DNA from: Phorcus lineatus
Taxonomy: Eukaryota > Mollusca > Gastropoda > Trochida > Trochidae
NCBI GenBank assembly: GCA_921293015.1
Contig: OV121090.1
Span: forward strand, 2,480,001-2,544,000
Direction: 5' to 3'
Length of the DNA: 64,000 nucleotides
Part shown: positions 42,145 through 54,900 of the stretch, one piece after another
How the letters are laid out: each line of letters begins with the position of its first letter
How positions within the stretch are numbered: position 1 is the first letter of the stretch
The notes under the pieces: model-generated
Told to the model about the DNA's origin: nothing
What the model saw: only the letters and a program-made list of their open reading frames with translations
Database searches by the model: none
Position numbers and translations under genes: made by a program

Positions 42145-44519
42145 ATGGCGTCAACACCACAAATCCTCCTCCGATGCCACGTCTGCGGTGACAATCTGCG
42201 GAGTCCAGCAACGCTCTCATGTAGTCACACCTTCTGTCGTCAGTGTGTCGTCACTCACACACTGTCACGTGACCATCCGGAAGCGCTTGTTTGTCCATTT
42301 TGTCAGGTAATGACACTTTGTCCTGATTCCGAGAAGCCTATCAGAACATGCTGGGACCATGAGAATTCTACGGAAGAACGTACGAATCAAAACCAGGAGG
42401 AAAACGTTGAAAAGTGGGCGGGGCACGATACGGAGAGACCATTGGAAGACTGGCAGATTGGACCGAGCCTGGTTGTCAGGAGTCTGCTTGAGGCAAATGA
42501 AAACAATTCAGGTAACACAATATAACGTAAACTTGAAGACATCTATAACTGCGGTTGTTTGCCTTCTTTGTTACGTGCCCATCTCCTATTTAAGATGGGT
42601 TGTCTGTCGCTATGATTTTTAAACAACGAATACTAGGCAAATGAACAGAGGAGGGGACCTGCTCTTTAACTTAGGCTATATTAATTCCGAACTGTTTTCT
42701 GTGATTGTGAAGTGAAATCATTATACAAAATAATTATCACAGATAACTATAATAGATAATCTGACTAGATTTCAACTAGAGGTTACTCAAACATATAAAG
42801 TTGTTTTTACCGTGTGCATGTCTTGCAGACAAAGTGAACTGCGATCCCTGCAGCGAGGAAGGGGAGACAACTGCAGCTGCGTCACGCTGTCCCGTTTGCG
42901 ATGTTGCACTGTGTGACGGTTGTATCAAAGCCCATCGGAAGAACCCGGCTTCACGTAATCATCAGTTGGCTGATCTGAACACCGACATCAGAGTCAAGCG
43001 ACGGTACATGATGATGTGTTCCGATCACGAGGACGAGGTCATCGAATATTATTGCCAAGACTGCAAGAAATCACTTTGCCAAACCTGCTTCAACTGCAAA
43101 CACTGTCACAAGTACTGCAAACAGGTAAAAGCTTTGCACGACATGACGTCAGAAATGGAAATGACCCTGCAAGATAGCAAGGGAGTCCTCTCTGCAATTG
43201 TCGGCAACCAGAACTCCAAGGTGTCAGAGTTGCAAATCAAGCTAGACGGGTTTGTTAGCTTGCAGGGTTCATTCAAGGAGCAAATCACTTCCAGGTTTAA
43301 CATGATGAGAGACATCATAGACTCCAAGGAGAAAGATCTCATATCTAATCTGGAGTCAGTCACCAATCCAGTGATATCTAAATTTCGGGAAGACATCAGG
43401 GAAGCTAAGATGGCCAGAGATGTTTCTGAGCAAAAGTGTGAACTAATCGAGTATGTTCTTGAGAAGAAGAACGAGATGTTCCTGTTCGAGACATATTTAT
43501 CTTGTCGACCTGGAGTTGTACAACTTGTGAACGGACTTGTTACAGAAGCAGGGGAGGTAACTCCTGACATGCGCTTCATCCAGAACACCGAAAAGCTTAT
43601 GCAGACGATACAAGATCTCGATGTCGGACAGTTTGAAATGGTGACCGAGTCACGACAGGAACCAATTAAACCAACCTCAACAGGAAATTTTGAACACTTG
43701 AATTTGGATTTAATCAGCAATGCTAGCACACGAGCTGCGAGTGACAAAGAAAAACCAAATCCTACAGACATTCTCTTAGTTGATGTAAATGGAGAAAGTG
43801 TCGTCGTTGTAGCTGACTGGGGCGGGAACCAGGCAGTTAAGTCGTTCTTCACACGAGGTGAGAAGCCGTGCAGCAGCCGACTGCCTCTGGCTGGTGGACC
43901 CTACAGTCTGTGCGTTCTCAAGGAGAAGGAAGTTGCTCTGACCGTGCCAGACTGCAAGCAGATACTCACAATTGCCGTTAACCCGGAGCTCAAGCAGACA
44001 TCCACTATCATTACTCGGAAGGAGTATTGGGGACTGACCGCTGTCCCACCCTCAACCCTGGCAGCTGGGTGTCAGTCTCCTCCCTGTGTTGACATCCTCA
44101 ACATGGCCGGAAGTGTGCTACGGACTCTGAGACCTCACTCTAATGGCGGAGCTCTACTCAAGTACCCAAACTTTCTGTGTACCAGCAAAGAGGGCAACAT
44201 CCTGGTATCTGACTGCGGGACCAAGTCAGTTGTCAGTCTGTCTACAGAAGGTGACGTCGTATTCATCTATGTTCCCCAAGGAGACGAGTGTCTCAAGAGT
44301 CCAAGGGGTATAACTGTTGGCAGAAATGGAGATGTCCTAGTGGCCGACTTCTCTCTCCACCGCATCGTCCATCTCTCAAGTTCCGGTGTTCATATCGAGG
44401 CTGTGACGTCACCAGAGATCCAGTACCCCCACGGGCTGTTCTTGACGGAGTCTAGTGTGGTGCTTATATCCATGTATGCAGACGGTTGCATTAAGACATT
44501 TTCATGTAATATTAAGTAA
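42145..44519 (+). CDS. TRIM/RBCC-type protein: RING, two B-boxes, coiled coil, NHL-like propeller
   Basis: Exons 42145-42511 and 42829-44519 join in phase to 685 residues. The RING is C3HC4: C11, C14, C26, H28, C31, C34, C50, C53 (CHVCGDNLRSPATLSCSHTF...CPFC). A B-box-1-like motif spans C127-H167 (CDPC, CPVCDVALCDGC). B-box 2 spans C186-H216 (CSDHEDEVIEYYCQDCKKSLC). Coiled coil runs to about residue 380. The rest is a beta-propeller-like region with NHL-style strands (NGDVLVADFSLHRIVHLSSS). It is predicted to act as a RING E3 ubiquitin ligase. Propeller-bearing TRIM genes are strongly expanded in molluscs, so I give no orthology. The ATG directly follows a splice acceptor. The second exon holds all but the RING and linker. 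Confidence 0.9.
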
Positions 44520-45329
44520 TTAGAAGTTCAAGATCCCTAATGATTTTACACTATGGTAAACATACATGTTGTGAACTTATACAAGTTTGCATCTAAAGCT
44601 CTAAGGTTAGTGTATATGAAAGGTGTATCAACCATTCCCAATCAGTATTTTGCTAAGTTTTGTTGTTTAGGATATGGCGTTATTGCTGGCTTAATATTGA
44701 TTGATTGATTATTTACTTCATCCCACATAAGTGATAGTAATACTAACAATAGGAGGGTAAGCTAACGCTGCCTTACACACCCCATTTACATGATTGGTAA
44801 TTAACTAACATTCCAAAGACTACCAACTCCAATATAAGTTTCTGTATTCTCGTATAGGTAAACTTCAAAAATAACTTTTGACTGTCGCGCGCCAGCCGCG
44901 GTGTTCGAGACTTTCATTTACTGAACCGATAAGCATCTAAATTATGCTTTACAGTAACAATAATTACTTATCTATACATCTTGTCTCTTCCTGGAGGCGT
45001 CACTAAACTGTCAAACACCAGTGCTGTTGAAATCATTATGAATCAAGCTGACAAGACTGGTTGAAGGATCTAAGATTGAGGTCGGAGGAATAAAAAGCTT
45101 CTCGCAAGCGCTAACCCCACTACCCTCGAAATATCGTATTCTTTACTTAATCAAGCAATCACAGTCCTTTTAAATCTTTAGTGTTTTTTCAATCTAAATA
45201 GCACGTATTCAAAAAATATTGCTAAGAACAAAATGTTGCTTCTCGCTTTTAAGATTTGGAACTCCCAGAATGGACTCACGAAATATATAATAATATTCAC
45301 ATGCTCCTGAAATATTTCATGCAATGCGA
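44520..45329. other. 3' flank of the TRIM-like gene
   Basis: 3' UTR and spacer. An AATAAA lies near 45088. Bases 44810-44930 carry a weak trace of the TTAA MITE family (ACTGTCGCGCGCCAG). Nothing else is seen. Confidence 0.45.
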
Positions 45330-48300
45330 TGTCAAACTTACCACGTTGGGTCTCAAATTTACCATACTCGGTCTCACACTTCCCATACTCGGTCTCACAC
45401 TTCCCATACAAGGTCTCATCCTTCCCTTACAAGGTCTCACACTTACCATACAGGGTCTCACACTTACTATACAGGGTCTCATCCTTCCCTTACAAGGTCT
45501 CAAACTTACCGTAGAGGGCATAACATTTCGCATGCAGGGTCTCAAAATTCCCATACAGGGTCTCATCCTTCCCTTACAGGGTCTCAAACTTACCATACTT
45601 GGTCTCACACTTACTAAACAGGGCCTCAAACTTACCTTACAGGGTCTCATCCTTCCCTTACAAGGTCTCAAACTTACCGTAGAGGGCATAACATTTCGCA
45701 TACACGGTCTCAAACTTCCATTACAGGGTCTCACACTTACCATGCAGGGTCTCAAACTTACCATACAGGGTCTCACACTTACCATACAGGGTCTTAGACT
45801 TACCATACAGGGTCTCACACTTACTATACAGGGTCTCAAACTTACCATATAGGGTCTCACACTTACCATACAGGGTCTAACACTTACTATACAGGGCCTC
45901 AAACTTACCATACAGGGTCTCACACTTACCATACAGGGCCTCAAACTTACCATACAAGGTCTCACACTTACCATGCAGGGTCTCACACTTACCATGCAGG
46001 GTCTCAAACTTACCATACAGGGTCTCACACTTACCTTACAGGGTCTTAGACTGACCATGCAGGGTCTCACACTTACTATACAGGGCCTCAAACTTACCAT
46101 ACAGGGTCTCACACTTACCATACAGGGTCTAACACTTACTATACAGGGCCTCAAACTTACCATACAGGGTCTCACACTTACCATACAGGGCCTCAAACTT
46201 ACCATACAGGGTCTCACACTTACCATACAGGGTCTCACAGTTACTATACAGGGCCTCAAACTTACCATACAGGGTCTCAAACTTACCATGAAGGGTCTCA
46301 CACTTACTATACAGGGTCTCATCCTTCCCTATTAGGGTCTTAAACTTACCATACAGGGTCTCACACTTACCATACAAGGTCTCACACTTACTATACAGGG
46401 CCTCAAACTTACCATGCAGGGTCTCACACTTACCATACAGGGTCTCACACTTACTATACAGGGTCTCACACTTACCATACAGGGTCTCAAACTTACCATA
46501 CAGGGTCTCATCCTTCCCTATTAGGGTCTTAAACTTACCATGCAGGGTCTCACACTTACTATACAGGACCTCAAACTTACTATACAGGGTCTTATACTTA
46601 CCATACAGGGTCTTACACTTACCATACAGGGTCTCACAGTTACTATACAGGGCCTCAAACTTACCATACAGGGTCTCAAACTTACCATGAAGGGTCTCAA
46701 ACTTACAATATAGGGTCTCATCCTTCCCTTTCAGGGTCTCAAACTTACCATGCAGGGTCTCACACTTACCAGACAGGGTCTCACACTTACCATACAAGGT
46801 CTCAAACTTACCATACAGGGTCTCACACTTACCATACAGGGTCTTACACTTACTATACAGGGTCTAACACTTACTATACAGGGCCTCAAACTTACCATAC
46901 AGGGTCTCACACTTACCATACAAGGTCTCACACTTACTATACAGGGCCTCAAACTTACCATACAGGGTCTCACACTTACCATACAGGGTCTCACACTTAC
47001 CATACAAGGTCTCACACTTACCATACAGGGTTTCACACTTACCATACAGGGTCTTAGACTTACCATACAGGGTCTTACACTTACTATACAGGGTCTCACA
47101 CTTACTATACAGGGTCTCAAACTTACCATATAGGGTCTCATCCTTCCCTTTCAGGGTCTCAAACTTACCATGCAGGGTCTCACACTTACCATGCAGGGTC
47201 TCAAACTTACCATACAGGGTCTCACACTTACCATACAGGGTCTTAGACTTACCATGAAGGGTCTCACACTTACTATACAGGGCCTCAAACTTACCATACA
47301 GGGTCTCACACTTACCATACAGGGTCTAACACTTACTATACAGGGCCTCAAACTTACCATACAGGGTCTCACACTTACCATACAGGGTCTCACACTTACC
47401 ATACAAGGTCTCACACTTACTATACAGGGCCTCAAACTTACCATACAGGGTCTCACACTTACCATACAGGGTCTCACAGTTACTATACAGGGCCTCAAAC
47501 TTACCATACAGGGTCTCAAACTTACCATGAAGGGTCTCACACTTACTATACAGGGCCTCAAACTTACCATACAAGGTCTCACACTTACCATACAGGGTCT
47601 CACACTTACTATACAGGGTCTCAAACTTACCATACAGGGTCTCATCCTTCCCTATTAGGGTCTTAAACTTACCATGCAGGGTCTCACACTTACTATACAG
47701 GACCTCAAACTTACTATACAGGGTCTCAAACTTACCATACAGGGTCTCACACTTACCATACAGGGTCTTACACTTACTATACAGGGTCTAACACTTACTA
47801 TACAGGGCCTCAAACTTACCATACAGGGTCTCACACTTACCATACAAGGTCTCACACTTACTATACAGGGCCTCAAACTTTCCATACAGGGTCTCACACT
47901 TACCATACAGGGTCTCACACTTACCATACAAGGTCTCACACTTACCATACAGGGTTTCACACTTACCATACAGGGTCTTAGACTTACCATACAGGGTCTT
48001 ACACTTACTATACAGGGTCTCACACTTACTATACAGGGTCTCAAACTTACCATATAGGGTCTTAAACTTACCATGCAGGGTCTCACACTTACTATACAGG
48101 GCCTCAAACTTACCATACAAGGTCTCACACTTACCATCCAGGGTCTCACACTTACTATACAGGGTCTCAAACTTACCATACAGGGTCTCATCCTTCCCTA
48201 TTAGGGTCTTAAACTTACCATGCAGGGTCTCACACTTACTATACAGGACCTCAAACTTACCATACAGGGTCTCACACTTACCATGCAATGTCTCACACTT

Positions 48301-49145
48301 ACTATACAGGGCCTCAAACTTACCATACAGGGTCTCATCCTTCCCTATTAGGGTCTTAAACTTACCATGCAGGGTCTCACACTTACTATACAGGGCCTCA
48401 AACTTACCATACAGGGTCTCAAACTTACCATACAAGGTCTCACACTTACCATACAGGGTCTCAAACTTACCATAAAAAGTTTCACCCTTCCCTTACAGGG
48501 TCTCAAACTTACCATACAGGATCTCACACTTACTATACAGGGCCTCAAACTTACCATACCGGGTCTCATCCTTCCCTTTCAGGGTCTCAAACTTACCATG
48601 CAGGGTCTCACACTTACCTTGCAGGGTCTCAAACTTACCATACAGGTTCTCACACTTACCATACAGGGTCTCACACTTACTATACAGGGTCTCACACTTA
48701 CTATACAGGGTCTCAAACTTACCATATAGGGTCTCATCCTTCCCTTTCAGGGTCTCAAACTTACCATGCAGGGTCTCACACTTACCATACAGGGTCTTAG
48801 ACTTACCATACAGGGTCTCACACGTACCATACAGGGTCTTAGACTTACCATACAGGGTTTCACACTTACTATACAGGGTCTCACACTTACTATACAGGGT
48901 CTCACACTTACCATACAGGGTTTCACACTTACCGTACAGGGTCTCAAACTTACTATACAGGGTCTCACACTTACTATTCAGGGTCTCAAACTTACCATGC
49001 AGGGTCTCACACTTACCATACAGGGTCTCAAACTTACCATACAGGGTTTCACACTTACCATACAGGGTCTTAGACTTACCGTACAGGGTCTCACACTTAC
49101 TATACAGGGTCTCACACTTACTCAACAGGGTCTCAAACCTACCTA
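45330..49145. repeat. 3.8-kb minisatellite of ~181 exact 21-bp units
   Basis: The unit on the + strand is CACTTACCATACAGGGTCT followed by CA, with variants (ACTAT, CCATGCA, TCCTTCCCTAT). Equivalent positions at 45973, 46750, 47170, 47674, 48367 and 48766 differ by exact multiples of 21 (37, 20, 24, 33 and 19 units), so there is no net indel over 2.8 kb. Several frames on both strands stay open (QGLTLTI on +, RPCMVSV and YGKCETL on -), but with no homology, splice context or stable start. On the minus strand nearly every unit holds GGTAAGTG, a 5' splice-site consensus. Most units also contain GGTCTC. Confidence 0.95.
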
Positions 49146-50204
49146 ACAGGACAAATATTTAATCGTCTTCGAATCCATCGCAAGAACAAACCATTTGCTC
49201 CTATTCCCACTCATTCTGTGGACTCCCCAGAAGTTGTTAACAAACCATTTTCGTGTATAGCCAACATACTCCATACCACTCATGAAACAGTATCTTCACA
49301 AATTTGCACATGCTCACACTTTGTCTACATACAGATGGATTTGTTACATCGACTGAAATAGCAAATCGCAAAGGCTATAATGCTAATAAGAAAAAGTATG
49401 TTAAATCATGTCAAATAAGGTATAGCTTAATAATTTAGCATCAGCATTGTCATATATTTGTAATAAAGCGCATTTAGAAATTCTATCAGCATTTCTGTAC
49501 CATGTTTTCCAATCAAAACAAATATACCGCCTACAAATTTCGTCCTTACATATGAACTTCTGGTCTCTGGTCATAAAAGTTGGATGAAGATTGATTGAGA
49601 ACGCATATTTGCCTAACTTCATCATATACTCTAAATTTGGTAGGGAACATAGGAACCTTTTACGACATGACACGCAAATTTGGGAACTGATACTGATGCA
49701 AAATATATCATGCACTCACGCTGAACACATTTAAACGTACATTTCATGATGTCAAATGACGTCTAGCTTTCATGTGCACTTCACTCACATCACTCATTTC
49801 ACGGTTTCAACAACATGTATATTGGAAATGGCTGAAATTTTGAACTTCCACCATTTTTGTGCACTGTACGTTTAGTGCTAGCAACGTCTTCTCAACGTCT
49901 TCGACGTCATGCGATATCGAAACAATTGTGGAGGTGAATCGGAATGCTTTGATGTGACCTATCATAAGTTCACGTTGCTAATGCATGTAACGACAACTTA
50001 ACCATTTTTGACGGGGCATCAGACCGGTATTAAACGTTTGGTACAGCAGCACACCGTAATGGCAGAGGTCGTCTGAGGTCGACTACACAACGACAAAACA
50101 AGTCACACTCAGGGAAGATATCAACGTTTCTTGTCAGCCACAACCCAATAACATTAGCTGATTGAAGAGGCTGGCCTCTCGGCACCGTCCGCCATGCATT
50201 CTCA

Positions 50205-50646
50205 CCCAACAGAGGTAGCTCCGTCATAAATTCATATACAACCTCTGTCAAAATACGAACGTTCCCCGTCTAGAATTGTAATAATCTGATTCGGTGCAAT
50301 AAAAGTTAGTTTTGCAATCAGCAACGCCGTTTCAAAAGTTATCAGTCAAATCGCCCAAGTTATTTCCGTAAGCTTTTGGACAGCTAAACTTTATTCGAAT
50401 ATGCACTTTGCAATTTGAGTCTTCTTATAAAACACATACGCCTTATTCAGGGACTGCGTAGGCCTGTGTGACAATAAATATTTATTCATGCAATTGGCGT
50501 TTTCATTGTCTTAAATATTGCATGGTAGTTTATGTTGCAATATTGTGCCGCTAGGGGAAACTGCCGGAAGCTAAAAAAGAGCTCTTATTATAACAGAGGT
50601 TGTATATGAATTAATGACGGAGCTACCCCTGTGGGGAGAGAATGTC
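50205..50646. mobile_element. Decayed inverted-terminal element
   Basis: The reverse complement of 50205-50255 (ACAGAGGTTGTATATGAATT, TATGACGGAGCTACCTCTG) matches 50594-50640 directly. Similar fragments occur near 9680-9735 and 54285-54305, so a dispersed family exists. Class unknown. Confidence 0.5.
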
Positions 50647-50689
50647 CGCATGTTGTTTTGAAAGAAAATGACACGAACACAAGGCGCTA

Positions 50690-51015
50690 TACTCTTATAA
50701 CATCATAGAAATAAACTGTATGTATGGATAGAATATCCACATATTTGTAAATGATTTATGATAAGACTAACCAACAATGCCTTGTAATGCCGTAGCAAGG
50801 TTTTTCACTGCTGATCAATTGCTTCATTTCTCATTCTTGTTTAATCGTACCGAGTCATCAAGTTATAAAATCTGAATCAACCAAAATGTTACCCCCGGTA
50901 ACATGTTTCAAATGGGTTGTGTTATAACCATGTACTTATAACATACTTGTATAAACGTAAACATCCTCATGATTTAGTTTCCATAAAAATGCCCCGATAA
51001 GACTCTTTATATTAA
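50690..51015 (+). repeat. Dispersed repeat copy 1
   Basis: It shares AATGATTTATGATAAGACTA, CAACAATGCCTTGT, AATCAACCAAAATGT and CCCGATA in the same order with 60510-60850, at roughly 75% identity by eye. Confidence 0.7.
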
Positions 51016-51039
51016 ACACATTGGCCGTTAACGTTTTCA

Positions 51040-51530
51040 CTCAGACGATTGGGAATCGTCTTCATACTGCCGGCCTCAACTCAAGAAGGGCATCTCTTTG
51101 ACCGTAATTTCAGCAAACAGGACAGTTATGGTGGCGGAACCATTATGGTCTGGGGAGGAATAGGAAGGAACCACAGACGGACTACATGTCATGGAGAGAG
51201 AGGCATGATGACAGATATACCACACAGGCACAAGCTCCGCAATGTTTCGTTTGTCGTGACATCATGTTGATGGATGATAACGTCGGTCCCTATCGTGGAT
51301 GAATGATGAACCAGTTCCTAGAGACTGAGACAACAATCCGCATGAACACGCGTTCGCTGGACCAAAACCCTATCGAACATGTGTGGAATATGCTGCTGGT
51401 ATCACTTCCCGATTGTAGAGCGCAACCGTCAACTTAGAAGAGCTCGTAAATGGAGTTGTTGAATAATGAAAGCATGTCAGCACCAGAGTTCTCATTTACA
51501 GTACTCCTTAATGTTGCCAAAAGCGGTTAT
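51040..51530 (+). pseudogene. Tc1-like transposase remnant
   Basis: The + strand encodes KQDSYGGGTIMVWGGI and, downstream in another frame, SLDQNPIEHVWNMLL. Both are hallmark Tc1-family transposase segments around the catalytic triad. Frame breaks between them show it is inactive. Confidence 0.88.
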
Positions 51531-51968
51531 TCGATGAAGGCAAATGTCAAAATTGGGCGGACTTGATATTATATGCGACGGAAGTAAGCAAGGCTGGAAA
51601 CGAGTTTTTTTTTACTCAAATCGGAAAAAAACATTTTTATGTCCAAGTTCAGTGTTCCAAAAATCCATTCATGTCGTTCCTTAATTTCGTGCCATGTTCT
51701 ACAACATTTCTGGCCAATTTACTTCATTCTCACCACTTGATAAAATCTAATCAATTTGTGAGTAGTATATGGATATATATAAACACAGATCAACAGTTTC
51801 CTCAATATGATGTGCATAAATTGATGATTATTGGATTACTGGATTTGCCCTAGGAAGCTGATATATTTGCTAACTTGGGAATGTTGGCAGTCTCCATGTC
51901 CAATTAACTATGTCAACAATATTATCAGCAGGTACCGAACTTCAGAGTTACGGGAATATAAGAGAGAC

Positions 51969-54900
51969 ATGTCTTCTCAAAATATGCTTCGATGTACAAT
52001 AATACTTTTGTATATGAATCAAGGTAAGTGCCAAAATATGATTTTATCAATTTTGATAATATGTTGATTATCTTTATCTAATAAGAAAAGTTTTTCTTGC
52101 AAAATTGCTGTAACAATGTCAGACCTTATATCATTGTGGAAAGGCAGGAATTTCTGTTTTCATCTTCAGCGGGGGAATGACTTAAGAAAACGTCGTGTGT
52201 TGTCACGCTTAACACTGTTGAAGTAACTACTACTCGGGGCCTCTCAGACCCGGTGTTTATTGAGTTGGTGAATTTGTTCAGATGACGTGACAAAGTAGAT
52301 ATTATATTACAGTACCATTCGGAAAGATGACTTGTGATCCATGGCATTTTGTAAAATAAAATACCATAAATAGTGTTATGAACTGAAGATCATCTTCATC
52401 TTTAAAAGCAAAAAATGTTAAAATTGATGTTTTTCAGTAAAACCGAACACATGCGTCCCATTTGTATGAGTACTTGTAATATAATTTATCAAACACTATC
52501 GGCTCTAATCATTTCTCTCTACTTTAGATAAGATCAAAAATTATTTTGGACTGTTCGGCGCGCGCAAGCAGCAGTTATTTCCGCAGGCCCTCGGATCATT
52601 AAAAAAATTATTAAATAAAAAAAAAAAGTATACTATTAACAGAAGTACAATTCTATTCAGGGGGTGTTCTCAAACAAATATTTTTTTTTTTTTTATTTAA
52701 TAATTTTTTTTAATGATCCGAGGGTCTGTGGTTATTTCTCCAGTTTTCGATCAAAATTACATCTTCCAACCACTTAACCGCGTAGCCTTGAACTGATCCT
52801 ATTTAGCAACAATCGGTGTTTTTCGATCAAATTGCGCAATCAAAAACGTCAGGAAGTGTCTCTATCAAATCATGAAGTGTCTAAAGAAAGAAGGTTGTTT
52901 CCATCTCCGCAATAAATCATTTCAAGATTAGGTAGAGAGATTAACACTCACAATGCTAGGCTCGGCTAAAATAACGCTTGACTAGCGTTGCTTTATGTAT
53001 AGTCAGTTTCATTACGTAGTTTGCAAAAGTTCAGAAAATGTTGCACAATTATTTTCCAAGTGTTATTTTCAGTCTTCAGCATTAAGTGTAACAGCTACGT
53101 CAACGAACCACGAGTTACGAAAATAAGCCTTCACGGGAAATGCTACTACGCATGGCCGGAACCAGGCAATTACGGTCACGCAACCTCCGCCTGCAACAAG
53201 CCTGACATGCACGTATTTTACGCGGAAACTAGTCAAGAGATCAAACAGCTCATGAAAATACTTGGTAAGTATGTTTTGAAAAGTAAATTCGTCAATTAAT
53301 TATCTAAAAAGGGAGGTTATTGTCAAATTCTTATTCCATATGATTGCTAACGAAAGCCTGATAATTCTTACATGCCACACACAGAACAAGAAAGACCATC
53401 AACAAACGAAATTCTTCTATCAAGTAAATATCGAATTAATACATGTTTTAGATATAAAACTGTGGAAAAAGATCACAACTTTTAAATTGAATTTATTATT
53501 TAAAAGTAAACACAGTAACTCCAAAAGTGGTTTTGAAATTGCCATTTCAAAATGTATTTTCAAATGAATGTGTGGCCTTAAAGTTATCAATCGATGTAAA
53601 GTGGATATCAAGTTAACGATAATATGACCCCGAAGCTTAATGTTCTCTATTTGACTCATCATTGATATATAGAACGTCATAAAACCTAATTCCGCACAAC
53701 ACAAGACCGACTAGTGGTTGAATTTAGCGCAAGCGTAATATAACGAAAATATTTGGAAGAACGTGATATATTTACTCCTCCTGCATGAAACATTTTCGTC
53801 TTTACAACTTCTTTATCCTGTTGTTACAGTTAAATCATAAAAGTTATCAGGAAGATAACAGAGATTTTGAAAATATTTTATCATAAAAAAGGTGTTCTTA
53901 TACTAGTAATCAACTAGGATACTGATTAGAATGACAGCACAATGATTAATTTGTTAACCTGGTACAGAGTGTACGGATCATGTCAGGAGTACCTGAAGCC
54001 ATAAAATCATACTCTAACCTCTGATCTAAGTCAAGCACTTTTCGGGCCTCTGGCAAACTAACTAATAATTTCCAGTCAAGGAAAACACTACATACATTGA
54101 AAACTTGCTTGCTTTCACCAAATACAAAACCATGATTCAATTGCTAAATTACTGCCAAGAAAACTCACAGTAAAAGGTGCGAAGTCAATAATTGCAAAGT
54201 TTACTTTGTTTACAACCTATCAGGCTTCTCCATTTCCAGATGGAGAACTTCTCGCGGGGTAAGAGTAATATTTCTTGGCTTGAGCTACCAATGTGGGGAG
54301 AGAATGTGTAAGGAAGTCAGAGAGACTATTGACTCAACACAGTGTTCTATATAGACTGGGTAGTATCCCTGATGGATGAAATACCCAAACTCACTTTAAA
54401 TAGGGTTTTCCTATGCGGAAAAGTCTTTAAAGACATTGGATATTCATCAACCATGTCATTTAATGTCACCGGTCTCCCAGAGAGGTCATTGAGTGCGTCA
54501 CCCACTATGCGTGTTTCAGGCACACAGTTCAGCAGGGTATGGATCGGTCTGGAGAGACGTATGGCCTCATGGCGATGGTTTAAAGGGAATCGCAGTTTTC
54601 CAGTGGAAAAGGAACTCTTTTTGACTACTTCACATGCATCCAACGCCATTGCTGTGAAAACGAGTTCAGGAGAGTTTGCCTGGGAGACATGTCGACCGGA
54701 GAGGAAGATTCGATTTGTTTGCGAGCAGGAAACCATGGAAACTTTGCCGGCTTTCTTCGAAACTTTAAACAAGCCTCTTGGTGCCCATCTGACCTTAGGT
54801 TTCAGCGGGACACGGAGCTCGCCGATTGGATATATAAGAAATGAAACCGGTTTAAGGGAACAGAAAACCAGTTTGGGTTTGACCGAAGAAGTCGGGTCGA

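Larger units (their letters stand above)
49146..51040. other. Repeat-derived intergenic region
   Basis: No host gene is recognised. It includes an inverted pair (about 50205-50255 and 50592-50646; CAGAGGTTGTATATGAATT...GACGGAGCTACC) that may be the ends of a decayed transposon. It also includes 50690-51015, a dispersed repeat matching 60510-60850. Confidence 0.5.

Noticed and set aside
43106-43852. 248-codon antisense ORF opposite the TRIM-like gene
   Set aside because: It is the shadow of a real coding exon; the sense strand has clear domains and the antisense translation does not.
45297-49125. Long ORFs (up to 341 codons) on both strands across the 21-bp array
   Set aside because: Any stop-free 21-bp unit gives open frames for hundreds of codons. 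Frames are open on both strands at once, have no conserved start, no splice-consistent neighbours and no homology.
49401-49715. 104-codon minus-strand ORF
   Set aside because: No recognisable motif and no supporting splice sites; it lies in repeat-derived DNA.
53021-53072. Lectin-like exon starting at a TTG (MQKFRKCC reading)
   Set aside because: TTG is not a normal animal start, and a good splice acceptor lies at 53072 with matching phase to an upstream ATG exon.
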